Positions 27,178 to 36,336 of a stretch of 64,000 bases of DNA are shown in pieces. The notes under the pieces are model-generated. The model was not told the origin of the DNA and did not search any database. It saw nothing but the letters and a program-made list of their open reading frames with translations. Position 1 is the stretch's first letter. The number at the start of each line of letters is the position of its first letter. The stretch comes from Natronococcus sp. CG52 (GTDB lineage Archaea > Halobacteriota > Halobacteria > Halobacteriales > Natrialbaceae), in assembly GCF_023913515.1 (NCBI RefSeq), contig NZ_CP099391.1:186001-250000 (forward strand). The letters are read 5' to 3'. Both the position numbers and the translations under genes were made by a program.

Positions 27178-27178
27178 G

Positions 27179-27196
27179 TTTTAGGCTGGCCTAAAA
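27179..27196 (-). promoter_or_regulatory. Iron-repressor (DtxR/IdeR-type) operator of the binding-protein gene
   Basis: TTTTAGGCTGGCCTAAAA is an 18-base palindrome with 8-bp arms. On the minus strand it lies between a TATA-like TTTATAT (about 27198-27206) and the ATG at 27177, so a bound repressor would block the start site. Three similar sites are found at 29200, 29523 and 29557. Confidence 0.75.
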
Positions 27197-27227
27197 ATAT
27201 AAAGTTCTTCCGACTGACCGCCAGTCG

Positions 27228-28085
27228 TTATCGTTCCGGTAGCGCTCGCTTGGGTAGCACCTGGAGCTCGGGATCGTACGTGACGGTGGCTTCGATGCCG
27301 AAGACGTCGGCGAGCAGTTGTTCGGTCACGACCTCCTCGGGCGGCCCCCAGTCGTACAGTTCGCCGTCACGCATCGCGACCAGGTAGTCCGCGAAGCGGG
27401 CCGCCTGCGAGATGTCGTGGAGGATGACGGCGACGGTGACTCCCTTTCGTTCGTTGAGCTGGCGAATCGTCTCGAGAACGCGAAACTGGTGGTGGATGTC
27501 GAGGAACGTCGTCGGCTCGTCGAGCAACAGCACGTCGGTATCCTGTGCCAGCACCATGGCGATCCAGGCGAGTTGCTTCTGGCCGCCGCTCAGCTGGCCG
27601 AGTTCGGCGTCGCGGAGCTGTTCGATCCCGGCCAGATCGATCGCGCGTTCGACGGCCTCGTGGTCCTCGCCGCTGACGCCGTCGAAGAAGCCTCGATACG
27701 GGTAGCGGCCGTGATAGACGAGGTCTTCGACGGTGATCGAATCCAACGGATCGTTCTCCTGCGAGAGGACGCCCAGTTCGCGCGCCAGCTCTTTCCGGTC
27801 GAACGAGTCGAGCTCTTCGCCGTGGATCGTGACCGCTCCCGCGTCCGGTTCGAGGTGGTTCGAGAGCGCTTTCAGGAGCGTACTCTTTCCGCTGCCGTTC
27901 GGTCCGACGAGCGCGGTCACCGCCTCCTTGGGGATGTCGAGGCGCGCACAGTCGACGATGGTCTCCTCGCTCGTCGGGTAACTGAGTTCGAGGCCGTCGC
28001 CGACCAGTGCGCTTTCGACGGCGACGCCGTCACCATCGGTGATCCGTTCCCGCTCTCGGTCCGCGTTCTGCTGTATTCGTGCCAT
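27228..28085 (-). CDS. Fe3+-siderophore ABC transporter ATP-binding protein
   Basis: A 285-residue ATPase of the FecE/FhuC/BtuD class. Walker A GPNGSGKST (residues 59-67), signature LSGGQKQLAW, Walker B VLLLDEPTTFLD and H-loop VILHDISQ are intact. A 30-residue hydrophilic lead precedes the domain. Its start overlaps the stop of the permease gene by one base, so the two are co-translated and form the import complex with the binding protein downstream. Confidence 0.93.
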   Translation of the reverse strand: MARIQQNADRERERITDGDGVAVESALVGDGLELSYPTSEETIVDCARLDIPKEAVTALVGPNGSGKSTLLKALSNHLEPDAGAVTIHGEELDSFDRKELARELGVLSQENDPLDSITVEDLVYHGRYPYRGFFDGVSGEDHEAVERAIDLAGIEQLRDAELGQLSGGQKQLAWIAMVLAQDTDVLLLDEPTTFLDIHHQFRVLETIRQLNERKGVTVAVILHDISQAARFADYLVAMRDGELYDWGPPEEVVTEQLLADVFGIEATVTYDPELQVLPKRALPER

Positions 28086-29194
28086 TATAGCTCACCCATC
28101 GATTGCTGCTTGCGCATCAGATAGAGGAAGTACGGGCCGCCGATCAGGCCGGTGACGACGCCGACGGGCATCTGGGTGCCCCCCAGTGCGAGTCGCGCGG
28201 CGACGTCGGCGGTGACCATCAGCGCGGGACCGGCGAAGACGCAGCCGATCATCAGCTGTCGGTAGTCGCTTCCCACCGTGTTCCGCACGATGTGGGGGAC
28301 GACGAGGCCGAAGAAGCTGACGATACCCGCGATCGCGATGGCGACGCTCGCGGCCAGGATCGCGAGGGCCGAGAGGAAAAATCGAACCCGCTCGACGCGC
28401 ATGCCGAGCGATCGGGCGGTGTTCTCGCCGAGCATCAGCACGTTCAGTTGCCGTGCGCCGGCGACCGCGATCGTGATCGAGAGGATCGCCGGCAGGATCG
28501 CGATCCGGACCTCCCCCCAGCCGGTGCCGGTCAGCGACCCCGTGATCCAGGCGATCGCGCTCTGGACGACGCCCAGATCGTCCGCGAAGAAGAACAGCCC
28601 CTGCTGGAGCGACTGAAAGACCATGTTGACGATGACGCCGGCGAGCACGAGCCGCACGGGGCTCGTCCCGCCCTTCCAGGCGATCGTGTAGACGATCACG
28701 AACGCGAGCGTTCCGCCCAGCGCGGCGATCAGTGGCAGGAACGGCGAGAGGCCGCTGAAGACGACGAGCGTCGCCAGAACGGCGAACCCGGCACCCGAAC
28801 TGACGCCCAGTACGAAGGGGCTCGCCAGTTCGTTGCGCGTTACGGCCTGAAAGACCGCCCCGGAGACCGCGAGCGTCGCACCGGCGATGATTCCGACGAA
28901 CACCCGCGGCAGTCGGAGGCTCCAGACGACGACGCTTCCGGTACTCATGTCCGGCACCTCCGTTCCGAACAGGAACGCCGACCAGGCCTCGAGATTGAAG
29001 ATCACTGCGGGGTTGAACACCGCCTTCCAGGCCTCGACGAACGTCATCGAGTACTCCCCGAAACTCACCTGTATCAGTCCGGCGACGACGGTAACGACCG
29101 TACTCGCCAAACAAAAGAGGACGAGCGTTCCCGTCACCCACCCCTCTCGCTCCCGGGCGGGTGCGTGTCCGCCGACCGACTTCGCTTCTCCCAT
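28085..29194 (-). CDS. Fe3+-siderophore ABC transporter permease (FecCD family)
   Basis: A 369-residue membrane protein of the FecCD type with about nine to ten helices. LRLPRVFVGIIAGATLAVSG, SPFVLGVSSGAGFAVL and FFGLVVPHIVRNTVG are the family's conserved blocks, the last being the coupling loop for the ATPase. It is the first gene of the permease-ATPase operon, divergent from the siderophore synthesis genes, and its promoter holds an iron-repressor palindrome five bases before the ATG. Confidence 0.93.
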   Translation of the reverse strand: MGEAKSVGGHAPAREREGWVTGTLVLFCLASTVVTVVAGLIQVSFGEYSMTFVEAWKAVFNPAVIFNLEAWSAFLFGTEVPDMSTGSVVVWSLRLPRVFVGIIAGATLAVSGAVFQAVTRNELASPFVLGVSSGAGFAVLATLVVFSGLSPFLPLIAALGGTLAFVIVYTIAWKGGTSPVRLVLAGVIVNMVFQSLQQGLFFFADDLGVVQSAIAWITGSLTGTGWGEVRIAILPAILSITIAVAGARQLNVLMLGENTARSLGMRVERVRFFLSALAILAASVAIAIAGIVSFFGLVVPHIVRNTVGSDYRQLMIGCVFAGPALMVTADVAARLALGGTQMPVGVVTGLIGGPYFLYLMRKQQSMGEL

Positions 29195-29199
29195 CGTTA

Positions 29200-29215
29200 T
29201 TTAGGTGTGCCTAAA
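29200..29215 (-). promoter_or_regulatory. Iron-repressor operator of the permease operon
   Basis: TTTAGGTGTGCCTAAA, arms TTTAGG/CCTAAA, lies between a TATA-like ACTATACT (about 29219-29227, minus strand) and the permease ATG at 29194. Geometry matches the site at 27179. Confidence 0.75.
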
Positions 29216-29522
29216 AGGAGTATAGTAGTTGCGGTTGCGAGACGGAATGACAAATAACGAATACAAACGGTCGTTCGTCTCCGTCCGGTACTACCGGTGC
29301 CGATCGTCCCCGTCCGACGATACCGTCGCTCGAGCGGGCTGATTTCACCTGCCCCGAAACGGACCACCGAGCGCACCGTCCCGCCCGGCCACGCCCCGAC
29401 CCCGGTCGCAGCGGCGTCGCGCCCCGCCGACCGATACCGAACTCGCTTTTCTCGGGGCCGTACGGCTCCGATCGGTTCAATAATCCCGATTCAGAGGTCG
29501 AGAAAAGTATCAGCGAATCAAT

Positions 29523-29538
29523 TTTAGGCTGGCCTAAA
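29523..29538 (+). promoter_or_regulatory. Upstream iron-repressor operator of the siderophore operon
   Basis: TTTAGGCTGGCCTAAA is a 16-base palindrome 34 bp upstream of the site at 29557, centre to centre. With that site it forms a tandem operator, which may allow cooperative repression. Confidence 0.72.
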
Positions 29539-29556
29539 TCGGAGGATTTACAATGT

Positions 29557-29572
29557 TTTAGGTGAGCCTAAA
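29557..29572 (+). promoter_or_regulatory. Start-proximal iron-repressor operator of the siderophore operon
   Basis: TTTAGGTGAGCCTAAA lies just after a weak TATA-like ATTTACAA (about 29546-29553) and three bases before ATG 29576, the expected transcription start region. The layout is the same as at the two transporter promoters. Confidence 0.75.
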
Positions 29573-29650
29573 CCGATGTATGCGAGAACACTCTCGCCGA
29601 AACTATCGGCGCCGCGCGTCGAAAACGGCCGATGTCGGAGGTGCTGTCCC

Positions 29651-31024
29651 GTGAGCTACCTCGAGCACGGTAACGAGAAGATCCTCACCCAACAGGCCGA
29701 GCGCGAATCCAGCGCGCGGACGTATCCGCGCCACCTGCCGTTCGCCATCCGCGAGGCCAGCGGCGTGACCGTGACGGACATGGACGGAAACGAGTACTAC
29801 GACTGCCTCGCGGGTGCGGGGACGCTCGCGCTCGGGCACAACCACCCTCGAGTCGTCGAAGCGATGGAGCGCGTCCTCGAGGCGGAGCGTCCGCTCCACA
29901 CGCTCGACATCTCCACGCCCGCGAAGGAACGCTTCGTCGACTCGCTCTTCGAGAGCCTCCCCGACGAGTTCTCTCGGTCCGCGAAGGTGCAGTTCTGCAG
30001 CCCCGCCGGCACGGACGCCGTCGAGGCGGCCCTGAAGCTCGTCAAGACGGCGACGGGAAACCGGAGCGTCCTGGGATTTCAGGGAGCCTACCACGGGATG
30101 ACCAACGGCGCGCTCAGCCTGATGGGTGACACCGACGCCAAAGAACCCATTTCGGGGCTCGCGAGCGACGTCCACCACCTCCCCTATCCGTCCGACTACC
30201 GCTGCCCCTTCGGCATCGGCGGCGACGAGGGACGCCGCACGGCCAGCCGGTACGTCGAGGGGCTCCTCGAGGATCCCGAGAGCGGGATCACGGAGCCCGC
30301 CGGGATGATCCTCGAGCCCGTCCAGGGCGAGGGGGGCGTCGTCCCCGCTCCCGACGCGTGGCTCCGGGAGATTCGACGCGTGACCCGCGAACGCGATATC
30401 CCGCTGATCGTCGACGAGATCCAGACGGGCCTCGGGCGCACGGGCGAGCTGTACGGGTTCGAGCGCGCGGGTATCACGCCCGACGTCGTCACGCTCTCGA
30501 AGGCCGTCGGCGGCGGACTGCCGCTCGCGGTCGTCGTCTACGACGAGTCCCTCGACGTCTGGGAACCGGGCGCTCACGCCGGCACCTTCCGCGGGAACCA
30601 GCTCGCGATGGCCGCCGGCGAGGCGACGATCGACTACGTCCTCGAGCACGACCTCGCGGACCACGCCGCGGACGTCGGCGCTCACCTGCGCGACCGCCTC
30701 GAGTCGACCGCCGAGCGGTTCGACGCGATCGGTGACGTCCGGGGTCGGGGCCTGATGCTCGGCGTCGAATTCGTCGACGAGGGCGCCGACTGGCGAGGGC
30801 CGGGCCCGCACGCCCCGGACGGCGACCTCGCCGAGGACGTTCGGGCAGCGTGTTTCGACCGCGGCCTGATCGTCGAACTCGGCGGACGGGGGAGCGCCAC
30901 CGCGCGGTTCCTCCCGCCGCTGGTCGTCTCGAGGAAGCAGGTGGACGAGATCGCGCCGATCTTCGAGGAGGCCGTCGCGGCCGCCGTGCGAGAGCGGGGA
31001 CGACCCCGGGAGGTGAGCGCATGA
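29651..31024 (+). CDS. dat: Diaminobutyrate--2-oxoglutarate aminotransferase
   Basis: A class-III PLP aminotransferase of about 457 residues that makes 2,4-diaminobutyrate from aspartate semialdehyde. GAGTLALGHNHPRV, FCSPAGTDAVEAALK, IVDEIQTGLGRTGEL and the PLP lysine in LSKAVGGGLP are present. I prefer GTG 29651, with GGAGGTG ending seven bases upstream and the sequence SYLEHGNEKILTQQ starting there; ATG 29576 is possible if the transcript is leaderless but adds a cysteine-rich tail without similarity. It corresponds to rhbA and begins the siderophore operon. Confidence 0.9.
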   Translation: MSYLEHGNEKILTQQAERESSARTYPRHLPFAIREASGVTVTDMDGNEYYDCLAGAGTLALGHNHPRVVEAMERVLEAERPLHTLDISTPAKERFVDSLFESLPDEFSRSAKVQFCSPAGTDAVEAALKLVKTATGNRSVLGFQGAYHGMTNGALSLMGDTDAKEPISGLASDVHHLPYPSDYRCPFGIGGDEGRRTASRYVEGLLEDPESGITEPAGMILEPVQGEGGVVPAPDAWLREIRRVTRERDIPLIVDEIQTGLGRTGELYGFERAGITPDVVTLSKAVGGGLPLAVVVYDESLDVWEPGAHAGTFRGNQLAMAAGEATIDYVLEHDLADHAADVGAHLRDRLESTAERFDAIGDVRGRGLMLGVEFVDEGADWRGPGPHAPDGDLAEDVRAACFDRGLIVELGGRGSATARFLPPLVVSRKQVDEIAPIFEEAVAAAVRERGRPREVSA

Positions 31025-32508
31025 GCGCCGACGGACTGTTCCTCGGAACCGATCGCGGCGACGCCGCGTACCGGGAGGCGATGGGGTGGGCGATCGACGC
31101 GGTCCTCGCGGCGTACGCGGATCGCGAGAACCCGTACTCCGGCGCGTCGCCGGAGGCGCTCGCCGCGCGGTTCGACGACCCCGTCGTTCCCGAGGACGGC
31201 CGGGGTCTCGACGCGACCGTCGACGAGGTCGCCGAGCGCGTCTTGGCGGACTCCGTCGGCACGTCGAACCCGCGGTGTGCGGCCCACCTCCAGTGTCCGC
31301 CGATGATCCCGGGGCTGGTCGCCGAGACGCTGCTCGCCGCGACGAACCAGTCGCTGGACTCGTTCGATCAGGCGCCCGCCGCGACGGTACTCGAGGAGCG
31401 AGTCGTCGACGCGCTTTGCGACCTGTTCGACCTCCCCGCGGAGGCCGACGGCGTCTTCACGAGCGGCGGGACGCAGTCGAACTTCCAGGCGCTGCTGCTC
31501 GCCCGCGACCGCTACTGCGCCCGCCGATTCGATCGAAACGTGCAGACCGACGGCCTCCCGCCGGAGGCCGACTCGCTTCGCATCCTCTGTTCGGAGGAAG
31601 CCCACTTCACGGGAAAGCAGGCGGCCCACCACCTCGGGCTCGGGGAGGACGCCGTGGTTACCGTCCCGACGGACGACGACCGCAGGATGGATCCGGACGC
31701 GCTCGACGCGACGCTCGCCGGTCTCGAGCGGCGGGACGCGGAGCCGTTCGCCGTCGTCGGGACCGCGGGCACCACCGATTTCGGCAGCGTCGACCCGCTC
31801 GCGGCCCTCGCGGACCGGGCCGACGAGCGCGGGCTCTGGTTCCACGCGGACGCGGCCTACGGCGGCGCGCTCGCGCTGAGCGACGAGCACGACGACCTCC
31901 TCGAGGGACTCGAGCGGGCCGATTCGATCGCCGTCGACTTCCACAAGCTGTTCTACCAGCCGATCAGCTGCGGGGCGTTCCTGCTCCGCGACGGCGACGA
32001 CTTCCGGTGGATGGCCCGCAACGCCGCGTACCTCAACCCCGAGGCGCACGAGGAGGGCGGCGTCCCGAACCTCGTCTCGAAGTCGGTCCAGACGACGCGG
32101 CGCTTCGACGCGCTGAAGCCGTACGTCGCGTTCCGCGCGCTCGGACGGTCGGGGATGGCGGCGCTCGTCGACCGTACCCTCGAGCTGGCCGACGAGGCGG
32201 CGGCGCTCCTCGAGTCGGCCGACGACTTCGAACTGCTGCACGAACCCACGTTGAACGCCGTCGTCTTTCGCTACCGCCCGCGAGACGGGATGGGCGACGA
32301 GGACGTGAGCCGGCTGAACGCCGCCGTTCGACGGGAACTGCTCCGTGACGGCCGTGCGATCGTGGCACGTACCGAGGTCGGCGGCGTGACCAGCCTGAAG
32401 TTCACGCTGTTGAACCCGACCGCGACGCTCGAAGACGTCGCCGCGATGCTCGAGGCCGTCCGCGACTGCGGAACTGCGGTCGCCGCGACCCGGGGGGTGG
32501 CGGTATGA
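31021..32508 (+). CDS. ddc: L-2,4-diaminobutyrate decarboxylase
   Basis: A 495-residue group-II PLP decarboxylase that makes 1,3-diaminopropane. The TSGGTQSNFQALLLAR block (about 142-157), the HADAAYGGAL segment and the PLP lysine in VDFHKLFYQP are intact. Start ATG overlaps the dat stop by four bases, and its own stop overlaps the next gene by four. It corresponds to rhbB; with Dat it supplies the diamine backbone of the siderophore. Confidence 0.92.
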   Translation: MSADGLFLGTDRGDAAYREAMGWAIDAVLAAYADRENPYSGASPEALAARFDDPVVPEDGRGLDATVDEVAERVLADSVGTSNPRCAAHLQCPPMIPGLVAETLLAATNQSLDSFDQAPAATVLEERVVDALCDLFDLPAEADGVFTSGGTQSNFQALLLARDRYCARRFDRNVQTDGLPPEADSLRILCSEEAHFTGKQAAHHLGLGEDAVVTVPTDDDRRMDPDALDATLAGLERRDAEPFAVVGTAGTTDFGSVDPLAALADRADERGLWFHADAAYGGALALSDEHDDLLEGLERADSIAVDFHKLFYQPISCGAFLLRDGDDFRWMARNAAYLNPEAHEEGGVPNLVSKSVQTTRRFDALKPYVAFRALGRSGMAALVDRTLELADEAAALLESADDFELLHEPTLNAVVFRYRPRDGMGDEDVSRLNAAVRRELLRDGRAIVARTEVGGVTSLKFTLLNPTATLEDVAAMLEAVRDCGTAVAATRGVAV

Positions 32509-34328
32509 GCACCGGCGCCGACCCCCGCGAGGAGAGCGAGGCGAGCGACCTCGATCCGGCGGCGCGGGCCGACGCTGCCACCGTGCACGCGTTCCTCAAC
32601 TGCTACCTGCGGGAGACTGGCGACTACGAGATCCGCGAGGAGCGCGTCGCCGGCGTCGAACCCGGGTCCGACGGCCTGCTTCGGGCGACGCTGTCCGCCC
32701 AGGAGATCGAGCTGCTGGCGCCGCTCGAACACCGCTCCCCGACGGAGCGACACCTGTTCGAGCCCCCCGTCAAGTACCGGCTCGCCGACGGCGCGGCGCG
32801 TCCGATCGACGCGACCACGCTCGCCGCGCTCGCGGTGAAGGACCTCTCCCTCGATCGAGACGGCGACGCCGTTCCGGACGACCTGGTCGAGCGGGTCCTC
32901 CGGAGCAAGCGAAACGTCGAGTCGTTCGTCGCGGCGCGCGCCGACGACGAGGAGCGGCTCTACGCCGAGGAGCTGTCGTTTCGCGACGCCGAGCAGGCGC
33001 TCGTCTTCGGCCACCACCGCCACCCGACCCCGAAGAGTCGACAGGGCATCGCGGCGCGCGACCGGGCGACGTACGCGCCGGAACTGCGCGGCTCGTTCCC
33101 GCTGCACTACTTCCGGGCGGATCCGTGCCTCGTTTCGACCGACTCGGCGCTCGAGCGCGACGCCGCGACGTGGGTAAAAGACGCCCTCCGAACGGATCCG
33201 GAGGTACCCGCCTCCTTCGTCGACGAGTACGTCGACGGCGAGGACGTCCTCCTGCCCGTCCACCCGTGGCAGGCGGCGTACCTCCTCGATCAACCACGCA
33301 TCCGGCGACGGCTCGGCGACGGCCTCGTGCACCTCGGGGCCGTCGGGCGGGAGTTCAACCCGACGACCTCCGTCAGAACGCTCTACGCCGAGGACGCGCC
33401 GTTCATGGTAAAGTCCTCGCTGAACGTGACGATCACCAACTCCGTCCGGACCAACAAGCGTCCGGAACTCGAGCGGGGCGTCGCCGTCGCCGAGCTCCTG
33501 GACACCGAGTTCGGCGCCGAGCTGGACGCCGCGTTCCCCGCCTTCGACGTCGTCCGCGACCCCGCGTACCTCGCGCTCGACGTCGGCGAGCGACGGGAAT
33601 CGGGACTGGAGACGATCCTGCGGGCCAACCCGTTCCGCGGCGACGCCGCCGCGAACGCGACCCCGCTGGCGTCGCTCTGCCAGGACGCGATCGCAGGGCA
33701 GTCTCGCCTCGGCCGGATCGTCGAGGGGATCGCCGACCGGGAGGGACGCCCGACCGACGCCGCGAGCGCGGAGTGGTTCAGCCGCTACCTCGAGATCGCG
33801 ATTCGACCGGTGCTCTGGCTCTACCTCGTCCAGGGCGTCGGCCTCGAGGCCCATCAGCAAAATTCCGTGCTCGCGCTCGACGAGGGCGGCTACCCCGCCG
33901 CGTTCCGATACCGGGACAACCAGGGCTTCTACTTCCCCGAGTCGGTCTACCCCGAAGTCGAGACGTACCTGCCCGGCGTCGGCGAGCGCGCGGACACGAT
34001 CTGCTCGGACGCCGTCGCGGACGAGCGGCTCCGGTACTACGTGATCCTGAACAACGCGTTCGACCTGATCAACGCGTTCGGCTGCGCGGGGCTCGTCGCG
34101 GAGCGACGCCTTCTGGAACTGCTCCGCGAGGAACTCGAGCGCGCCCGCGACCGGTACGACCGTCCCTCGTCGAACTTCCTCGATCCGCTGCTCGCGTCGT
34201 CGACGATCCCCTGCAAGGCGAACCTGCTCACCCGATTCCGGGGGCTTGACGAACTGGAGAACGACCTCGAGAATCAGTCCGTCTACGCGGACGTGAAGAA
34301 CCCGCTCGTCACCGAACTCGACCCATGA
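32505..34328 (+). CDS. NIS siderophore synthetase (IucA/IucC family), first copy
   Basis: A 607-residue NRPS-independent siderophore synthetase that adenylates citrate carboxylates and condenses them with an amine. The ATP-binding segment KSSLNVTITNSVRTNKR and HPWQAAYLLDQ are present, and EAHQQNSVLALD with the FRDNQ-like RYRDNQGFY form the second half of the site. It corresponds to rhbC and overlaps both neighbours by four bases. It shares only low identity with the second NIS synthetase at 36337, so each probably adds one arm. Confidence 0.92.
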   Translation: MSTGADPREESEASDLDPAARADAATVHAFLNCYLRETGDYEIREERVAGVEPGSDGLLRATLSAQEIELLAPLEHRSPTERHLFEPPVKYRLADGAARPIDATTLAALAVKDLSLDRDGDAVPDDLVERVLRSKRNVESFVAARADDEERLYAEELSFRDAEQALVFGHHRHPTPKSRQGIAARDRATYAPELRGSFPLHYFRADPCLVSTDSALERDAATWVKDALRTDPEVPASFVDEYVDGEDVLLPVHPWQAAYLLDQPRIRRRLGDGLVHLGAVGREFNPTTSVRTLYAEDAPFMVKSSLNVTITNSVRTNKRPELERGVAVAELLDTEFGAELDAAFPAFDVVRDPAYLALDVGERRESGLETILRANPFRGDAAANATPLASLCQDAIAGQSRLGRIVEGIADREGRPTDAASAEWFSRYLEIAIRPVLWLYLVQGVGLEAHQQNSVLALDEGGYPAAFRYRDNQGFYFPESVYPEVETYLPGVGERADTICSDAVADERLRYYVILNNAFDLINAFGCAGLVAERRLLELLREELERARDRYDRPSSNFLDPLLASSTIPCKANLLTRFRGLDELENDLENQSVYADVKNPLVTELDP

Positions 34329-34963
34329 CAGGACCAGACGCCACCATCGCGGCCGACTACGACTATCAGACCGTCGACCGGCGCATCGACCGAACGATTT
34401 CGCTCCGCCGGGCCTCGCTCGAGCGCGACCTCGGTCGCCTCCACGCGTGGCTCGGGAGCGAGCACGTGAAACCGTACTGGCAGCTCGACCTGCCGCTGCC
34501 GGCGTTTCGCGACCGCCTCGAGGCGAAACTGGCGGACGACCACCTCACGCCCTACGTGGGCTGTCTCGACCACGTTCCGATGAGCTACTGGGAGTGCTAC
34601 TGGGCGGCCGAGGACGACGTCGCGAACCACTACGACGCCGAGCCGACCGACCAGGGCGTTCACCTGCTGATCGGTCCCGAGGAGTACCTCGGCCGCGGCT
34701 ACGCCCTCCCGCTGCTGCGGGCGGTCGTCGCCATGCAGTTCCGACACCTGGAGACCGATCGGGTGATCGCGGAACCCGACGCCCGCAACGAGCGGGCCAT
34801 CGGCGTCTTCGAGGACTGCGGGTTCGAACCCCGCGGGGAGTTCCGCTTCGACGAGGCCGAGAAGGACGCCCTGCTGCTGGTCTGCGAGCGCGACCGGTTC
34901 GAATCCGAGATTCTCGCCGACCCGACAGCCGCACCGACGACGGGGGTGAGCGACGATGGCTGA
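34325..34963 (+). CDS. GNAT siderophore N-acetyltransferase (IucB/RhbD-like)
   Basis: A 212-residue GNAT-fold acyltransferase. MSYWECYWAAEDDV, the acetyl-CoA loop GPEEYLGRGYALPLL and ARNERAIGVFEDCGFE are typical of the IucB group that acetylates N-hydroxylated diamines. It overlaps the gene before it by four bases and the monooxygenase after it by eight. By order it corresponds to rhbD and should make N4-acetyl-N4-hydroxy-1-aminopropane. Confidence 0.9.
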   Translation: MTGPDATIAADYDYQTVDRRIDRTISLRRASLERDLGRLHAWLGSEHVKPYWQLDLPLPAFRDRLEAKLADDHLTPYVGCLDHVPMSYWECYWAAEDDVANHYDAEPTDQGVHLLIGPEEYLGRGYALPLLRAVVAMQFRHLETDRVIAEPDARNERAIGVFEDCGFEPRGEFRFDEAEKDALLLVCERDRFESEILADPTAAPTTGVSDDG

Positions 34964-36335
34964 GGTTCACGACGTCGTCGGCGTCGGCCTCGGCCCGTTC
35001 AACCTCGGCCTCGCGGCCATGCTGGACGGGCTCGAGGAGGACGTCGACGCCGCCTTCCTCGAGCGCGACGCCGAGTTCCACTGGCACGAAGGAATGCTGC
35101 TGGAGGGGACGACCCTCGAGGTGCCGTTCCTCGCGGATCTCGTAACGCTCGCGGACCCGACGAACCCGCACAGCTACCTCAACTACCTGCGGGAGACGGG
35201 ACGCGTCTACGAATTCTACTTCTACGAGACGTTCCAGATCCCCCGTCGGGAGTACGACGACTACCTCCGCTGGGTCGCCGAGCGCCTCGAGAGCTGCCGG
35301 TTCAGCCGGGAGGTCGCCGCGATCCGCTGGAACGACGACGGCGAGCACTACGTCGTCACCGCCGAGCACCCCGAGACCGGCGACCGCTTCGAGTACCGCG
35401 GCGAGAACCTCGCGCTCGGAATCGGCTCCCGACCGCGGGTTCCCGACCACCTCCGGGGACAGCCGACCGAGGACGTGTTCCACACCGCGCGGTACCGCCA
35501 CAACCGCAACCGGGCGCTCGAGGCGGAGTCGATCACCGTCGTCGGCTCCGGCCAGAGCGCCGCCGAGGTGTTTCAAGACCTGCTGGAGCGCCAGCCCGAG
35601 GGCGGCTACCGTCTCGACTGGCTGACCCGGTCGGACGGCTTCTTCCCGATGGAGTACTCGAAGCTCGGCCTCCAGCACTTCACCCCCGAGTACGCGCAGT
35701 ACGTCTACGATCTCCCCCAGGAGGCCAAAGACGAGCTCGTGCCGAACCAGGGCCTGCTCTACAAGGGCGTCGATCCGGGAACGAGCGCCGAGATATACGA
35801 CCTGCTCTACCGGCGCTCGATCGGGAGCCGCGAGCCCGACGTCGGTCTCTTCGCGATGACGGAGGTGCGGGACATCGAGCCCGCGGGCGACGCCTACGCG
35901 CTCGACTGCCACCAGTGGCAGGCCGAGGAGTCGTTCGCCCACGAGAGCGAGGTCGTCGTCCTCGGCACGGGCTACGAGCGCCCCGTTCCGGAGTTCCTCG
36001 AGCCGCTCGAGGAGGCCATCGAGTGGGACGGACGCGGACGGTTCGAGGTGACCGAGGATCACCGCCTCGAGATCGACGCGGCGGGCGACGTCTTCCTCCA
36101 GAACGCCGAACTGCACACCCACGGCGTCGGCGTTCCCGACCTCGGACTCGGCTGCTATCGCAACACGAAGTTCGTCAACCGGCTGGTCGGTCGCGAGGCC
36201 TACCCCGAGGACGCCGACACCGTCTACCAGGACTTCTCCGTCGACCGGTTCGTCGAACGCGCGCCCGGCGCCTCCCGTCGACGCGGGAGCGAATCGACCA
36301 CGACTACGACTACGACGCCGACGCGGGACGATTAA
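34956..36335 (+). CDS. Siderophore N-monooxygenase (IucD/RhbE-like)
   Basis: A 459-residue flavin N-hydroxylase. FAD loop GVGLGPFNLGLAAML (residues 9-23), NADPH loop VVGSGQSAAEVFQDLL (about 193-208) and the C-terminal HTHGVGVPDLGLG block match lysine/ornithine/diamine N-monooxygenases. In the rhbABCDEF order it hydroxylates 1,3-diaminopropane before acetylation. The C-terminus is a run of threonine and serine after VERAPGASRRRGSES that looks unstructured. It ends one base before the next ATG. Confidence 0.93.
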   Translation: MAEVHDVVGVGLGPFNLGLAAMLDGLEEDVDAAFLERDAEFHWHEGMLLEGTTLEVPFLADLVTLADPTNPHSYLNYLRETGRVYEFYFYETFQIPRREYDDYLRWVAERLESCRFSREVAAIRWNDDGEHYVVTAEHPETGDRFEYRGENLALGIGSRPRVPDHLRGQPTEDVFHTARYRHNRNRALEAESITVVGSGQSAAEVFQDLLERQPEGGYRLDWLTRSDGFFPMEYSKLGLQHFTPEYAQYVYDLPQEAKDELVPNQGLLYKGVDPGTSAEIYDLLYRRSIGSREPDVGLFAMTEVRDIEPAGDAYALDCHQWQAEESFAHESEVVVLGTGYERPVPEFLEPLEEAIEWDGRGRFEVTEDHRLEIDAAGDVFLQNAELHTHGVGVPDLGLGCYRNTKFVNRLVGREAYPEDADTVYQDFSVDRFVERAPGASRRRGSESTTTTTTTPTRDD

Positions 36336-36336
36336 C

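Larger units (their letters stand above)
29195..29650. other. Divergent promoter region of the iron island
   Basis: About 380-455 bp between the permease and aminotransferase genes. It holds three iron-repressor palindromes (29200, 29523, 29557) and, between 29230 and 29520, no recognisable gene or repeat. Confidence 0.6.

Noticed and set aside
29552-29560. A GGAGG site followed by ATG-TTT-TAG
   Set aside because: The frame is two codons long and lies inside the iron operator; the likely transcription start is downstream of it.
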